This document shows positions 1 through 56,371 of a stretch of 64,000 bases of DNA, piece after piece (the first letter of the stretch is position 1; every line of letters starts with the position of its first letter). The DNA is taken from positions 58,431,580 through 58,495,579 of the forward strand of contig NC_059500.1 in the NCBI RefSeq assembly GCF_018139145.2. The letters run 5' to 3'. A program made the position numbers and the translations under genes. This stretch comes from Gymnogyps californianus. Taxonomy: Eukaryota > Chordata > Aves > Accipitriformes > Cathartidae. The notes under the pieces were generated by a model, which saw only the letters and a list, made by a program, of their open reading frames with translations, searched no databases and was not told the DNA's origin.

Positions 1-3000
1 AAGATTTTGTCTGTGCCTTCTACATCCTTCTGCAAGTAAGCTTGGCAAGTTTTCCTGTGTCACAGCTAAAGAGAAGGATGCTGTAATAACCTGCAAGCAA
101 AATAAGAGAGCTGGATGAAAAGACTGCAGGTGGTTAAGAAGGAAAGGCCACATTTTATAGATAACATAGAATGAGCAAGATTGAGAAAGAGCTGGGGTGG
201 GAGGACTTAAGAGAAACTCAGGTGGATGATGACTTGCAGATTGTGGGTATGAGCAGAAGGTTGGTGGCAGTACTCACAGTGACTGAGAGAAGGTTGCAGA
301 TAGAGGTTGATGGGGGAGACACAGATTTGGAGGGGGGGTTACCTGAAATGACAGCTAGACACATGCACAGAGAAGAGCTGAGATTTCTGTTGCCAAAAAT
401 GGAAAGAGGTCTGGAGTAGAGGGGTATAGATGCAAGTCTTCAGTGGAGCTGTGTTTTTGGAGCAAATAATTTGTTTCTTGTGATCAAGAAAAAGAAGAAA
501 AAAAAAGAAGAAAATCTAGGTTTCCTATTCCAGGTAAAGGTAAATGGGCCTTTAGGTCAGTATTTCTAAGGCACACTCCCTACAGTGGTATATGTGGAGG
601 GAAAAACAACCCGAGATCTTTGTCAAAGTTAGAGGATATTCTACAGAGGACCTTCTGAAGGGGTGAAGAGAGAAGTAGAAAGGGTCTTAGGGTGGAAGAG
701 ATTTCTGAAAGCCAATGTCAGACTAGATTTCAAACAATAAAGTGTTAGTGATGTGAAAAGCAGCTGATGGGGGCATGGAAGAGGACTGTGGAGTACTCTT
801 GAGCTTTGACTCTAAAGAGAGACACTTAGAGACTTCGCTCCGACTGGACTGCGAAGAGAACCTGAGTTCAAAATAGCTAAGGAAGGAAAGGCATGAGAGT
901 CATCTTATGCTGAAACTGAAGCCTAGATAATTTTGTGGTCTTAGCAGTAGATGGCATACAGCTAGTTATTTCCATGGTGTTGCCACAAGTGGAAGCCTGT
1001 GTAAAGGTTATTGATGCATTCAGGGTCTGCAGTGGTCCTGGTTTCTTAGTTCCAAACACCCCACAGGAAGTTCATACTTGCTGTTTTTGAAAATATTTGT
1101 GACTTACACAAAGCTTATGTCACACATGTTGTGAATTGGCTAGCTCTTCAAAATGCATATGCGTATTTTTTTACCAGTTCCTACGTGTCTGATGGGTCAG
1201 GCTTCTGTTATGGATGTTTGCAGAGTTTGCAGTGGTTAAGTCAACAACGATGAAACCTTATTTCTTCTAAATGGTATGTGTCTTTGATCATTATTTTCAG
1301 TTAACAAAATAGCATGACTTTACGTTAACCTTAGAGTTGAGCTATCCAACTGTTTAATGCTCCTCCGGACTCCTTGGAAAGGTGGCAGCTGGCTGGCATG
1401 AGGGGAGCAGCTTGGGGAGCAGAGTGAGTTGGCAGCCCTCTAGTGGGAGCCAGGGAAATGCAGGGTATGAGCAGCTGGGAAAGCAGCAGCACAAGTCAAC
1501 TGAAAGCCACAGCAAGGGGAGAGTAAAAAACCAGAACTTGACAACAGAGGTGGCAGAGAGCGGTGCTCCCTGAAAGAGAGCTGGGACAGTAGCTGTATTG
1601 GTGGGTGGAGAGGACGAACAGAGGCAGCTGGTCAAACGCATGAATCAGGGAAGGATGGTGTCTGGAAAAGCCAATGGAGCTCAGGCCAAAAGCCATCTAG
1701 CTCAGGACCAAGTCTCCAGCAGGAGGAACATGTAGTGATCTATCCCGTTTATTCCCCAGCCTTTGCCAGCTTATCATTTAAGGGCTTCTTGAGTCAGAGG
1801 TGGCATCTTTGTGAAAAGAGCTCTTCATTTTTCTCTTGTAAATTTGTCCCTTCTTTAATACACATGAATTGCTAGACAGGTCAAGTGATATTCCCTGTAA
1901 CAGTTGAAGCTGGCAAAGAAGCATGGGGACACTCCAAACAGAGAAAGAGTGGCCAAGTGTTAAACTATAGAAAAATGCCAGGGATGGGAGTTGAATGGAC
2001 CAGAAGAGATAAAAAAGTAAAAGAAGGGGAGAAAGATTGGGATAGAGCTCTGCTAAGAAAGACAAGATGGAGAAAAGAAGGGGATGAAGAGAGGGGCATA
2101 ATGTTTCTGAACAGTGGAAGAGGAGCTGGACACCCTGGTCAGGTGTGTTGTAGCAGGAAGAGGAGCAGGACATCAGCTCCAGGCCAGGGATGTTGGAGAA
2201 CAACTGCGGGCCCTGTGTCTCATAAGGGAATTCAAGCAAGGCTAAGACCAGTGTTGAGGTCACACATGGTTGTAATCCTTCTCAGGACTGCAGTTTGGCC
2301 AGGAAAAAAAGGGAAGGGATTTGAGGTTGAAAATAGTGGTTTAATCAAATATGGAAATGGTAATAGCCAAAGAATGGGCTGAGGTGTCAACCCTTACCAG
2401 TGGCGTAGATGGGGAAAGCTGAGCTGGAGAGAAATGTAAATGAGCCCTAGCAAAGATGGGGACCTGGAGCCAGGGGAACGCAGTGGTGCGGTGAGAGCTG
2501 GGTTGAAAAGAAGGTCCCGTTACCCGCTTACAAAACCAAAGGGACAGAGGTCTGAAAACATACTACAAAGGTGAGAGAAGGGATGCACCAGTGTGGGAGT
2601 GACTAAAGGGGAAAGAACATACAGCGGGTAGGGGAAAGGAGCCTTCAGGGCAAAAAGGTGTCCGAAGGGGCCTTGGCGTCTGTGCGATGCGTCTTAACTG
2701 GCACATCCATCCTGAGCCTTTCCAGGAGGCTGAACTCACCAACACCTTTGCTTCACTGGTTGGTTGGCTCTAGTTGCTGTTGTCGCTCTGGAGCAATGAA
2801 GAATTATTCAAGAAGATTTTGCTGTACTAATTAGTTATTATTTTTACAGTGGTTGTGTTACAAATTATTGATGATTCATAAACTGCAGGGGCTGTAAGTC
2901 TGCAGGCATATGTGGGGGTAAAGGTTTTTGTATTGGTGATTTAAAAGCGTGGAACTTTAATGAAGTGGTAAGTACATTTTGCTTAATGGTACTGCTATGA

Positions 3001-6000
3001 TAGTAAGGCAATTGATGACGACTGATTTACATAAAAACATATGATTTAAGAAAATATCATTGCCCTTGTCTTTAATTCTTTAATTAATAGCTGATTCCTG
3101 TGGGGATTGCCTAGGAGGTTAGAATGATACTGGAAATAATATTGGACAGTTTGAAATGTTAAAACAAAAATTTCTTCACTGTTTTTAAGCTTTTGTTACT
3201 CCCAGATGGTTAGTTTATTTGTGATTTCTTTGCTTCCAACCCTGTGCCTGTTCCTCCGCTCACTGAAATCAGGGATTTTCTCACTGACCTCTTTGAAACC
3301 AGGCTTGTCTCCACATGTTTTACCAGAAAAGCTTGTCATGAGCTACTGAACTAATTGATTTAGGTTGCAGATCTATTAGCAGTCCTTCCTGACAGTCAAT
3401 CAAATAATGAGAGATTTATTTAAATTGGAAATCATCACCAATGAGATATTCACTTAAGTCAGGAAATGAGCAGAGGTATGGTTGTGCTGTTGCTAATATG
3501 CAACGTCCACATGGTCAGATTCTTCTGGGAGTTAGTAAGATGTGGAATTAGTTCCTTCAGGCCAAGGAGAGATCCATAAGACATTTGTGAAGGCCAGGCG
3601 CTCATGTCATATTCTTGCTGCCTCCTCCAGCTGTGTTTTGAAAGAGAAAAGTGAGACAGTCACTTGTACCCAGAGCAATCTGGGCATATAAATCCAAGGG
3701 ACTGATTCAGCTTGTAAAACAAAACTCAGAACTCCAAGTCCAGGAAGGAGGATTTCAGACATACTTTTTGCTGTATCTGAGGAGGTTTATTAATCCTTCC
3801 TATGCTTAGGTTCATTACCAGTCTTAATTTGAGGGTTCCATCTGTTTCCGTGCACTGTATAAGTAACGAAGTGGAACAGCTTAGGGACTTAAAGGTTACA
3901 TATGGCAATCTTTCAGATATAGCAGAACCTTTTCTGCATCCCTGTGTGGTTCTGACCCTATCATGTCTGTGCAGAGCAGGACAGGGACAAGTTCACCTAC
4001 GTTGGGGCTCTCAGATTTTCTAATCCTCATGAAGCTTTCCTACTGTTAGTAAAGGCAGGAACACCCTGAAACTGGGAGGGGGGAAGAGAGAGAGACCCTG
4101 ATTTTTAGGTCCATCTATTGAGGTATTTTCTGTTCACGAGGCTGACACAAAAGCACGGGGAGAGAAACCCTGAGTCACAGTTGTGTGGATTTTCTGTTGT
4201 TGTTGTTTTAAAATACCCAGGCTAAGAGAAGTGGCTACCCTATAAAGGAATCTCTGTAAAGGGATTGATAGACTTGCCTGCATCCATCTGTGTCTTAGAC
4301 ACAGTTATTCCAGCTTGGACAAAACACACTAATTAAAGCTGGATGTCCTCTGAAGTGGCAGAAAAGTGGAAGGCATTCATTTACAATGTCAGTTCCCTAG
4401 TAGCATTAGTAAATGGATAATAAAATAAATATCTGTGTCCTAACTGTCTTTTGTGAAGGATCCCAGGCTCTAGATCAATACATTCTGGGACAGCCAGAGC
4501 TGTGCATTGTAAAAAAAGAAACTTTTGCACTGATACTGACTCAAGCCTATTGTGTATTCTTACAAATCCATCTAATGAGACTACTTTAAAACTTTTTTTT
4601 TTTTAAATCAAACTGAATCATGATAAAAAATGTATTTGTTTCCTATATAATACCAGTGGAGTATGAATGTGCTGGTTTTCTTTTTTGGTGGGGGAGAAGA
4701 GGGATTGGGAGCTTTCACAGAACTGTTTCTCTAACCTTACTCATTACTCACGGTTGATGATGGGTGCTAACTTTCATTTCTATTCTGATGCGCTTACTGG
4801 CACTACGTTACATTCTGCCATGGCAGGAGCTCAAGTGGGAAGTGAAGCTTTTGTGTGAGAAAAGGAGAGGTTAACTATACTTACATTGGGGGTAGTTTTT
4901 GCTTTGGAAAACAGTGGCAGGCTTTGTAGTTTAATCTTTTGGAGTACTGCCTGTTACCACCTTCTGACGTACGTTGTTGGGCTGAGAAGAATCAATGCTC
5001 AGTGGTGCATGGAAGTCCAACGTGTGAGTTGTAGCTATACATAACACCACTGTCTCACATGCAGGCAAGGCTGTTAATACTTAACACAGTATTGTATTCT
5101 CTAAGGAAAAAAGTGGAATACTGGTAACTTCATCCATTTTGAATGTTTATACACATTCCTTTGAAAAATACTAAATGTAAGAATAAGGTAATACCTGGAC
5201 AAAAGGCTCAAACTAACGAGCACCGCAGAGCAAAATGCTGCAGAAATTAGGCTCCAGGATTCCTCTGTGTCAGGGAACGGTCCTGGGATTCTGCCTACAA
5301 TTAGGATTTTTTTCAAATTACATGTCTTGCAGGGCGATTGCTTTAACTCACCTACACCAGGCACCTGGGGTAACTGGTACCAGGAAAACAGAGAATCTGT
5401 CCTTTTGGAGATTGCTGACTTGCAAATAATCCTCCATATGCATGAGGGGAACAATATTTTAAGGATTCGAAGACTCTTTTACTTAAGTACAGGCATCTGT
5501 GGGAGGACATAGGTATTGTTCAGTTGCTTAACCACCTTCTATAGCTAATGGTCTCAAGTGAAACAAATCAGTAGTGCACGGAAGTGTACTGAAATGTATC
5601 AAGACACAAAAAGTATTAAAGTAGTCCAACTCCTGGGAAATATAGCAACAAACCAGCCACAGCCAATGTCTGCAGGTTTTCTTGCAGTAGCTTTAAATTA
5701 TGATGTGCTCTCATGTCTTCTGAAAATGTCGTGGCTCACATGGTAGCAATGTTTTTTCCTGAAAACTAGAGGTTATGGTTCTGGAAAACAATTCTAAATC
5801 TGCAATCCAAACAAGCTCTCTTGTCTGAAAAGTCACTTCTTTTCTAACCAAACCCATTAAAATATTATTATTAAATATATGTCACAAGAGTTTTAATACA
5901 AGTTCTGTATTACATTCAAATGAATAAGGCGATTTTTGGCCAGAAAAAATAGCTTTCTGTAGTCTTAAGCAAAATACAAGTCCTTCCATGTAACCAAGGT

Positions 6001-6280
6001 ACTCTGTTGCAGATAGAAGGCAAAGGAAGTGGTGTTTCTTGTTTCCTTATTTAAAACCCTACAGTTTTTAACTTAGAGGCAAATAAAACAAAATTAAGAG
6101 TTTGGTAAAATATGTTCATAAAAGATACGATTGAAAGCAACTAAATTAGGGCTGCTAGTCATATGCCTGCCTGCCTTTGAGAGTCTTTCATGGTTCTGTT
6201 TGATCTTTCATTCTTGCATGTAAAATGCTATCTTGTTAAGAACCGGACTGGAAAAAAATATCTGTGTTATTCTTCTTCAG
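1..6280 (+). other. PDE8B intron 1 (3' part)
   Basis: No exon, known transposon or RNA gene was recognised. Roughly 100-2740 is strikingly purine-rich on the plus strand, with an AAG-rich run at 486-515. Open frames here (for example 171-419 and 1885-2382) show no family resemblance. 2750-6280 is ordinary AT-rich intron. Confidence 0.7.
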
Positions 6281-51234
<44,954 letters not shown>

Positions 51235-52569
51235 CAGTAAGGCCAGAAAAACAGACCTCTTGATCTACCAGTTTCACTGTGAATCACTGACTGACTTGGC
51301 TACAAGAGGGATGGTGTTTCCTTTCCAGTGAAATTAAGACTGCGTGGCAAGAAGGAAATCTTTTATTCATCACTTTCAAGCTTCTCTGAATCCTACAGAA
51401 AAATGTTTTCAAAACGGCTACATAATCCACAGATGAGTAAGTGCTCTTTGGAAATAACATTTTGTGGCAGAAAATGTACTTCTGAAACTAATTTCTAACA
51501 CTGAACATGCATTTGTCAAATCTTGTAATTGATACAACTGTATTCACTAACACTTCTCACAACTGTTTCTCAGACAGAGGGGTAATCTAGTCACCAGTAG
51601 AGTAAGAATAGGTTGACAAATAAGCATAAAACCTTCCCACTTATCTAGCATAAATTTGCTCCAATTCTGCTGATGTCCTTCAGCTCTCTGAACCATAGTT
51701 CTAAAGAGAACACGCACCATAGAACAAGTAAGCCTCAATAAATTGGATACAGTAAAAAACAAACCCTGCACCATTTAAAACAGCCTTCTTATTAGAGAGT
51801 CTCTCTCAGCAGCACCTGTTCTCTCTTCTTTCTTTTCCATATAAAAATCGTGGTAGGAGTCAAATTCCCTTAAAATTGGTCATATAATGGAGGAAAGTAA
51901 GCACATCCTGTATAATTGGTGCCATTCACAGGTTTCTCTGCCATCTTAGAGATGTCACCATGCAACGTTTAATCAAATTTTACACAAAAACCGTTGTGGT
52001 ACTTGATCGACATCCCTTTTTATAAAGTGGTGTTTGTACACATGGTCGTCAATTTTATTAAGCTGATCTAAATTTTATGATATGTCCATATAATGTGCTA
52101 CTTACTTACTTCTGGGATGAACCTGTCACTTTTTTAAAAGTTTCCAGGTTATAATTTGTAACAGCATTATAATTTGTACTGCTTTTTCCCTCCTAATAAA
52201 ATGCTGGTTTGTTTTGTGATGTAAAAAGTATTTCAAAAGATGTAAATAAGTCAGAAATCAAACATAATTTTTCATTAGTTCTAAGATATGAAATTTATGC
52301 TAAAGCTTCCAAAGCACAAATGTGTATTTTTGTACACCTCATTTTAATCACATGCAGAACATGAACATGAGTTCAAATTTTAGACTATTCTGTTAATAAA
52401 TACTAGCAGAACTGCTGATTTTTAACACTGTGCACTCCAGGCTGCAGGCAAGAGTGTCAAAGCTGTGGCTGCAGTTGAAGAAGCAGTCCACTACTCATTA
52501 AAAGGAAAGGTCTTGAGACATACTCTTTACCTCCCCGATACTGTAATCGAGAATTGAACCCAGTAAAGG

Positions 52570-52592
52570 AAAAAAAAAAAAAAAAAAAAAAA
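52570..52592 (+). repeat. Poly(A) tract, 23 A
   Basis: An uninterrupted run of A lies in the probable PDE8B 3' UTR, followed by caacaaac. No retrotransposon body is recognisable in front of it. In cDNA work it could prime oligo-dT internally and imitate a transcript end. Confidence 0.9.
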
Positions 52593-52816
52593 CAACAAAC
52601 AGTTTAGATTGCTGTGGAAGAAAAGTGACAATGATTGTTGTTTACTGCAGGTAGCTTACATAATGTGCCAACCTTTTTTGTATGTTTTGTACCAAGTTCT
52701 GAAACAAAAAGAAACATTGATAAAAATGTATGTGCAGAGAAATGTATATAAGCTATATTTTTGTTAGAATTGTAATAGAACCTTACTTTTGTCATAGCTA
52801 AGGCAGGTTGCTGTGT

Positions 52817-52822
52817 ATTAAA
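52817..52822 (+). terminator. Candidate PDE8B poly(A) signal (ATTAAA)
   Basis: An ATTAAA hexamer is followed within 15-50 bases by a TGTGTAT and GTGTTTTTGGTG stretch resembling a downstream GU-rich element. It is one of several candidates. Confidence 0.35.
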
Positions 52823-53217
52823 ATGCTGCATTGTGTATATTTGAAGAATGGTGTTTTTGGTGAAGTATGTTTATTAATTCTTTCTTATTATCATCTCTTG
52901 CAACATTCTTCAATAGATTTTTATTCAGATAAGTTGAACCTCTGGTTTTTATACTGTAAACTGTTTGCTTTTACCATTCCTTTATTTAGAACTAGTGCTC
53001 CTGGTGGTTGTACCTTAACTATTCTGATGACTAAACGCTCACTGCAGCTTGCATTAGAGAAAGTAATTTCACAAGATTCAAAGCTTTGTCATCTTAATTT
53101 AATTTGTTAAATACAGCAACACTGTAAGATCGCATCTATGTAAAACATTTCAATTCATTATTTTTGTCACACTTCTGTCACAAGGAAGAAAATGTGAACA
53201 GTGGAAGGAACCTAAGA

Positions 53218-53223
53218 AATAAA
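53218..53223 (+). terminator. Candidate PDE8B poly(A) signal (AATAAA)
   Basis: A canonical AATAAA lies about 2 kb after the stop codon, followed by moderately GT-rich sequence (agttctggttcac). It would give a longer 3' UTR than the signals at 52195, 52395 or 52817. Confidence 0.3.
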
Positions 53224-54540
53224 GTTCAGCCTCAGTTCTGGTTCACAAGTTAAGGCGTTAATGTGGAATCAGTATATTGGTTGCAAGATCCTGTGTTTCT
53301 TCCCACAGTCAGAGACTAAGCAAAAAAGTAATTTGTGTGGAGATATGTCCTCTTTAACAGCAAAAGAAATCAGCATAGATTAATCATCATCTGCCAGTTG
53401 TGTCAGGTCTCCTAGACTCCAACCTGAGCTGACTAACAGCTCCTTGTTTCATCCCATTGTCAGTGCACAGATACATAAAACAGCCACTTCAGTTGTACAA
53501 GTATTAAGGGTAGGTCTGATATAGAGATATTTGCTTTCATGATGTGAACATATGGAATTCTGCATTACTGCCAGGTGGACAAAAATTTAAAAGGACACAA
53601 GGTGGAAGTAAAAGTTCTAATCTGGTCACCCTAATTCTGCTCACTGCACTTCCCAACAGCAAGTGACAAACTCTTATTTAACAGAAGCAGGCTAGTATAG
53701 CCTTACTGTGTTCACTGTTATGCTCAAAGTTCATTTGTAAAACAAAGAACTCAATTTAATACTTTCAACTTAACCATCTTTAAAGGAAGAGACCCTTGGG
53801 AGAGCTATTACCAATGGAGTGTATCTATCTGAGAACCACGGCACTTTTAATAGATATAAATATTTATACATGCATGTAGGACTACTTAAGGCTGAATTAC
53901 ATCCCTGTAAAATGCACAGTGAGTTTTGTGACTAGAACTGTTCAGTTAAATAGGTCTGTTTCTCTACCAGGTATTCACTGAAAAGCAGTCACATAAAAAT
54001 GAAATAGTTGTTCTCATGGTATAGGACAAAGAGATAATAAAAAGATGATGTTCCTTCTCTCCGGTTATAACTGATGATAGCAGTAGCCTCTCCAAAAAAA
54101 ACCTCAGTTTTATAAGCTTTTGCTGTAAAGTTTTAGTAACAATGTGTAAACACACACTTTACATACATACAACTAAACAGTTATTTCTCAATTGAAACAA
54201 GGAAAAAAGAGCCAAAAGAGAAACTGATCTCCCCAGCTTGTACTTGGGCAGCCAAAAACGCAACACTTGCTGATGAAGGCAAGCTGAAACAATGCAGACT
54301 GACAGGCAGAAAGGCTTAACATGCCTTCCTCCCCCAAGTTTAACACCATATACCCAAAGGCATGTTATCATCAGCTGTAATCCAACCACCTTTCCTTTGC
54401 TGGTCTATAGAACAGCCACCCTGAGGAAAGAACAAGCAGCTCAAGATTTAATGCTGACTTAACCTTCCTGAATTTAAAGGAGAGGGTAATTTAACAATTT
54501 CTCCATCTGTTTTGTGTTTTTGAAATACGTGACTTTGAGC

Positions 54541-54581
54541 TCAGATAAGATTAGCTCAGACTACACTCAGATAAGATTAGC
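54541..54581. repeat. Short direct repeat with two GATA motifs
   Basis: tcagataagattagc occurs at 54541-54555 and 54567-54581, 26 bases apart, between the two convergent genes. Confidence 0.9.
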
Positions 54582-55291
54582 CGTACAAGTTGACTGAAGT
54601 GGGGGAAAAAGCTCAAAATTTTACTGTCCCTCTGCCCTGCCTTCCAGGGAAGATTATGGTCAGACTCAAGAGGCAAAGCCTGGCTTCTGGGTGGTAGGGG
54701 GAAGGCAAGTGTGCACTTGCAAAGCAAGTCTAAAAGGCTCCTTGGTTTCCTCTGGGAAGCTGGATCTTCCTCCTTTTGCTTCTGCTCTTGTCAGGATCTG
54801 CTTAGCCCTTTGTCTTAATTGCACTTACTGCATCTGCTGGATCATAAGTCTGGAATTACAGCCCTGTAGTCTCTCCTGTACTGAAAACAGTCTTCATTGA
54901 TTCAAAGGGAAGAGATGGCACTGAAAAGTTGCATAAGACTTACTCCTAAACTAAGTGCTGCATCTTCTGAGTAGACCTGAGGACAGTGGCACCCTCTTCT
55001 ACATGGTTTTACAACCACTGAGTTCCCAAACTGCTCCCTTCCCTAGCTCTTCTCTGTTCAAATGGTACCATCATCTCATCCTGCCTCCCACTTTCTTTGT
55101 ATCAGTTCTGGGTTTAACTTTGCACTTTTTTTTTTTCCTTTTGGGTTTTTGTTGCTTTGGTTTGGGGTTTTTGTTTTAGTATGGGGTTTTTTTCCTACTC
55201 CTGTTTAGGTTGCAGATTACTGCTGCTATTTCAGACTTGAAAAAGGTATTGTATACTTAGAGGCTCTTTATTTTTAAACTCTAAAATACTA

Positions 55292-55297
55292 TTTATT
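55292..55297 (-). terminator. Candidate WDR41 poly(A) signals
   Basis: TTTATT on the plus strand (AATAAA on the minus strand) occurs at 55452-55457, 55292-55297 and 55267-55272, about 770-950 bases after the WDR41 stop. A minus-strand ATTAAA lies at 55964-55969. Which one is used cannot be told. Confidence 0.3.
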
Positions 55298-56218
55298 CGT
55301 ACAAACTTGGTGCAGATTTCTCCTCAGTCAAAATTCAGCTGAGAATTTAGTATTCATCTGACAGAAGTGTTTTGATAGTATTGAACACATCAACTGCTAC
55401 TGCTTAAGAAAGTATTTTACATCCTGAAAATCCATGGTAAGGCCAGTGTTTTTTATTAGATACAAATTAATTTGATGAATGCACTATGGAAAGACTAAGC
55501 TTAACCAATCACACTTCATGCTAGACATGGTAATGGCGCTGTATAAACTCCAGTAGTGTAGGTTAACCCACACTGAAACTGCAGCTACTGCAAGCGAGGA
55601 GTATCTATATACCTTGCTTTGCCAAAAATTAAAACCCAACAAACTGCTATTGCCTACTTTTCTTTCTTGCTCTTACCCTTGGTGCAGGATAGTAACTTCA
55701 AATGCAAAAATTCTATCTGAGAACTGTTTCTTTTGGGTTTTTTTGTAGATACCTAAATCTAAGTCATCAGTGAAGTTTAGCTTCAGGAAATAAGTTACAT
55801 AAAGCAGGAAGCCTCAGGTTTTTTTCTGTGCCTCCTTTCTGCACATAACACTGTGGAATGCCCCCAACTGCTTCAGTTATGATCCACCTAACGATGTTCA
55901 GAAATCTTAACTTTGACATCCACCCATGATATTTTTAAACATTAGGAATAATATTAGAAACTATTTAATGAGTCATCATTATCCTCAGTCTTTCACGGGA
56001 ACACCACTTCTGCTGACAGAGTAAGCCAAGTAAGTTTCAACATGCAAAATTCCCCTTTGAGAAGAGTAGTAGCAACTACAAAAAATTCCAATATAATACA
56101 TCACATTAAATGTAAACCTTACTGGTAGGCACATTCCCAGTAGCTCAGACTTCCTTTACACTCACATTTAACACATATCCAGTTTATACATATGTAACCT
56201 GTATTCGAGCAACTTAAC

Positions 56219-56371
56219 TTAAAGTTTGAGCTGCAAATCACCCTTTTGCGCCAATTTTTGAAATAGTGTTAAACTGCGGAGTCTAGATTCTCGTTCACCA
56301 TCCTTCCACAAAATAATGAGGTGGTCAGCAGAGCACGTAGCCAGTCCCAGTTCACCAAAGTACAGGAACAT
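56219..56371 (-). CDS. WDR41: WDR41 last coding exon
   Basis: Fifty codons plus TAA, entered in phase 0, encode MFLYFGELGLATCSADHLII then LWKDGERESRLRSLTLFQKL and AQKGDLQLKL. ADHLIILW is the last WD strand. The acceptor is tttcattgcag. The leading Met is internal, not a start. Confidence 0.95.
   Translation of the reverse strand: MFLYFGELGLATCSADHLIILWKDGERESRLRSLTLFQKLAQKGDLQLKL

Larger units (their letters stand above)
51235..53240 (+). other. PDE8B: Probable PDE8B 3' untranslated region
   Basis: There is no further coding after the TGA. This AT-rich stretch contains AATAAA at 52195-52200, 52395-52400 and 53218-53223, and ATTAAA at 52817-52822. The 52817 site is followed by a T/GT-rich stretch (about 52830-52870), as expected downstream of a cleavage site. 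The end of the transcript cannot be fixed from sequence alone. Confidence 0.55.
53241..56218. other. Gap between convergent genes, including probable WDR41 3' UTR
   Basis: No coding sequence was found between the two stop codons. The part nearest 56218 should be WDR41 3' UTR. 54541-54581 holds the GATA-containing direct repeat, and 55126-55190 is very T- and GTTT-rich. Confidence 0.6.

Noticed and set aside
171..419. 82-codon open frame on the plus strand near the window start
   Set aside because: No recognisable domain, lies in the purine-rich part of intron 1 where stops in this frame are fewer, and has no splice-site support.
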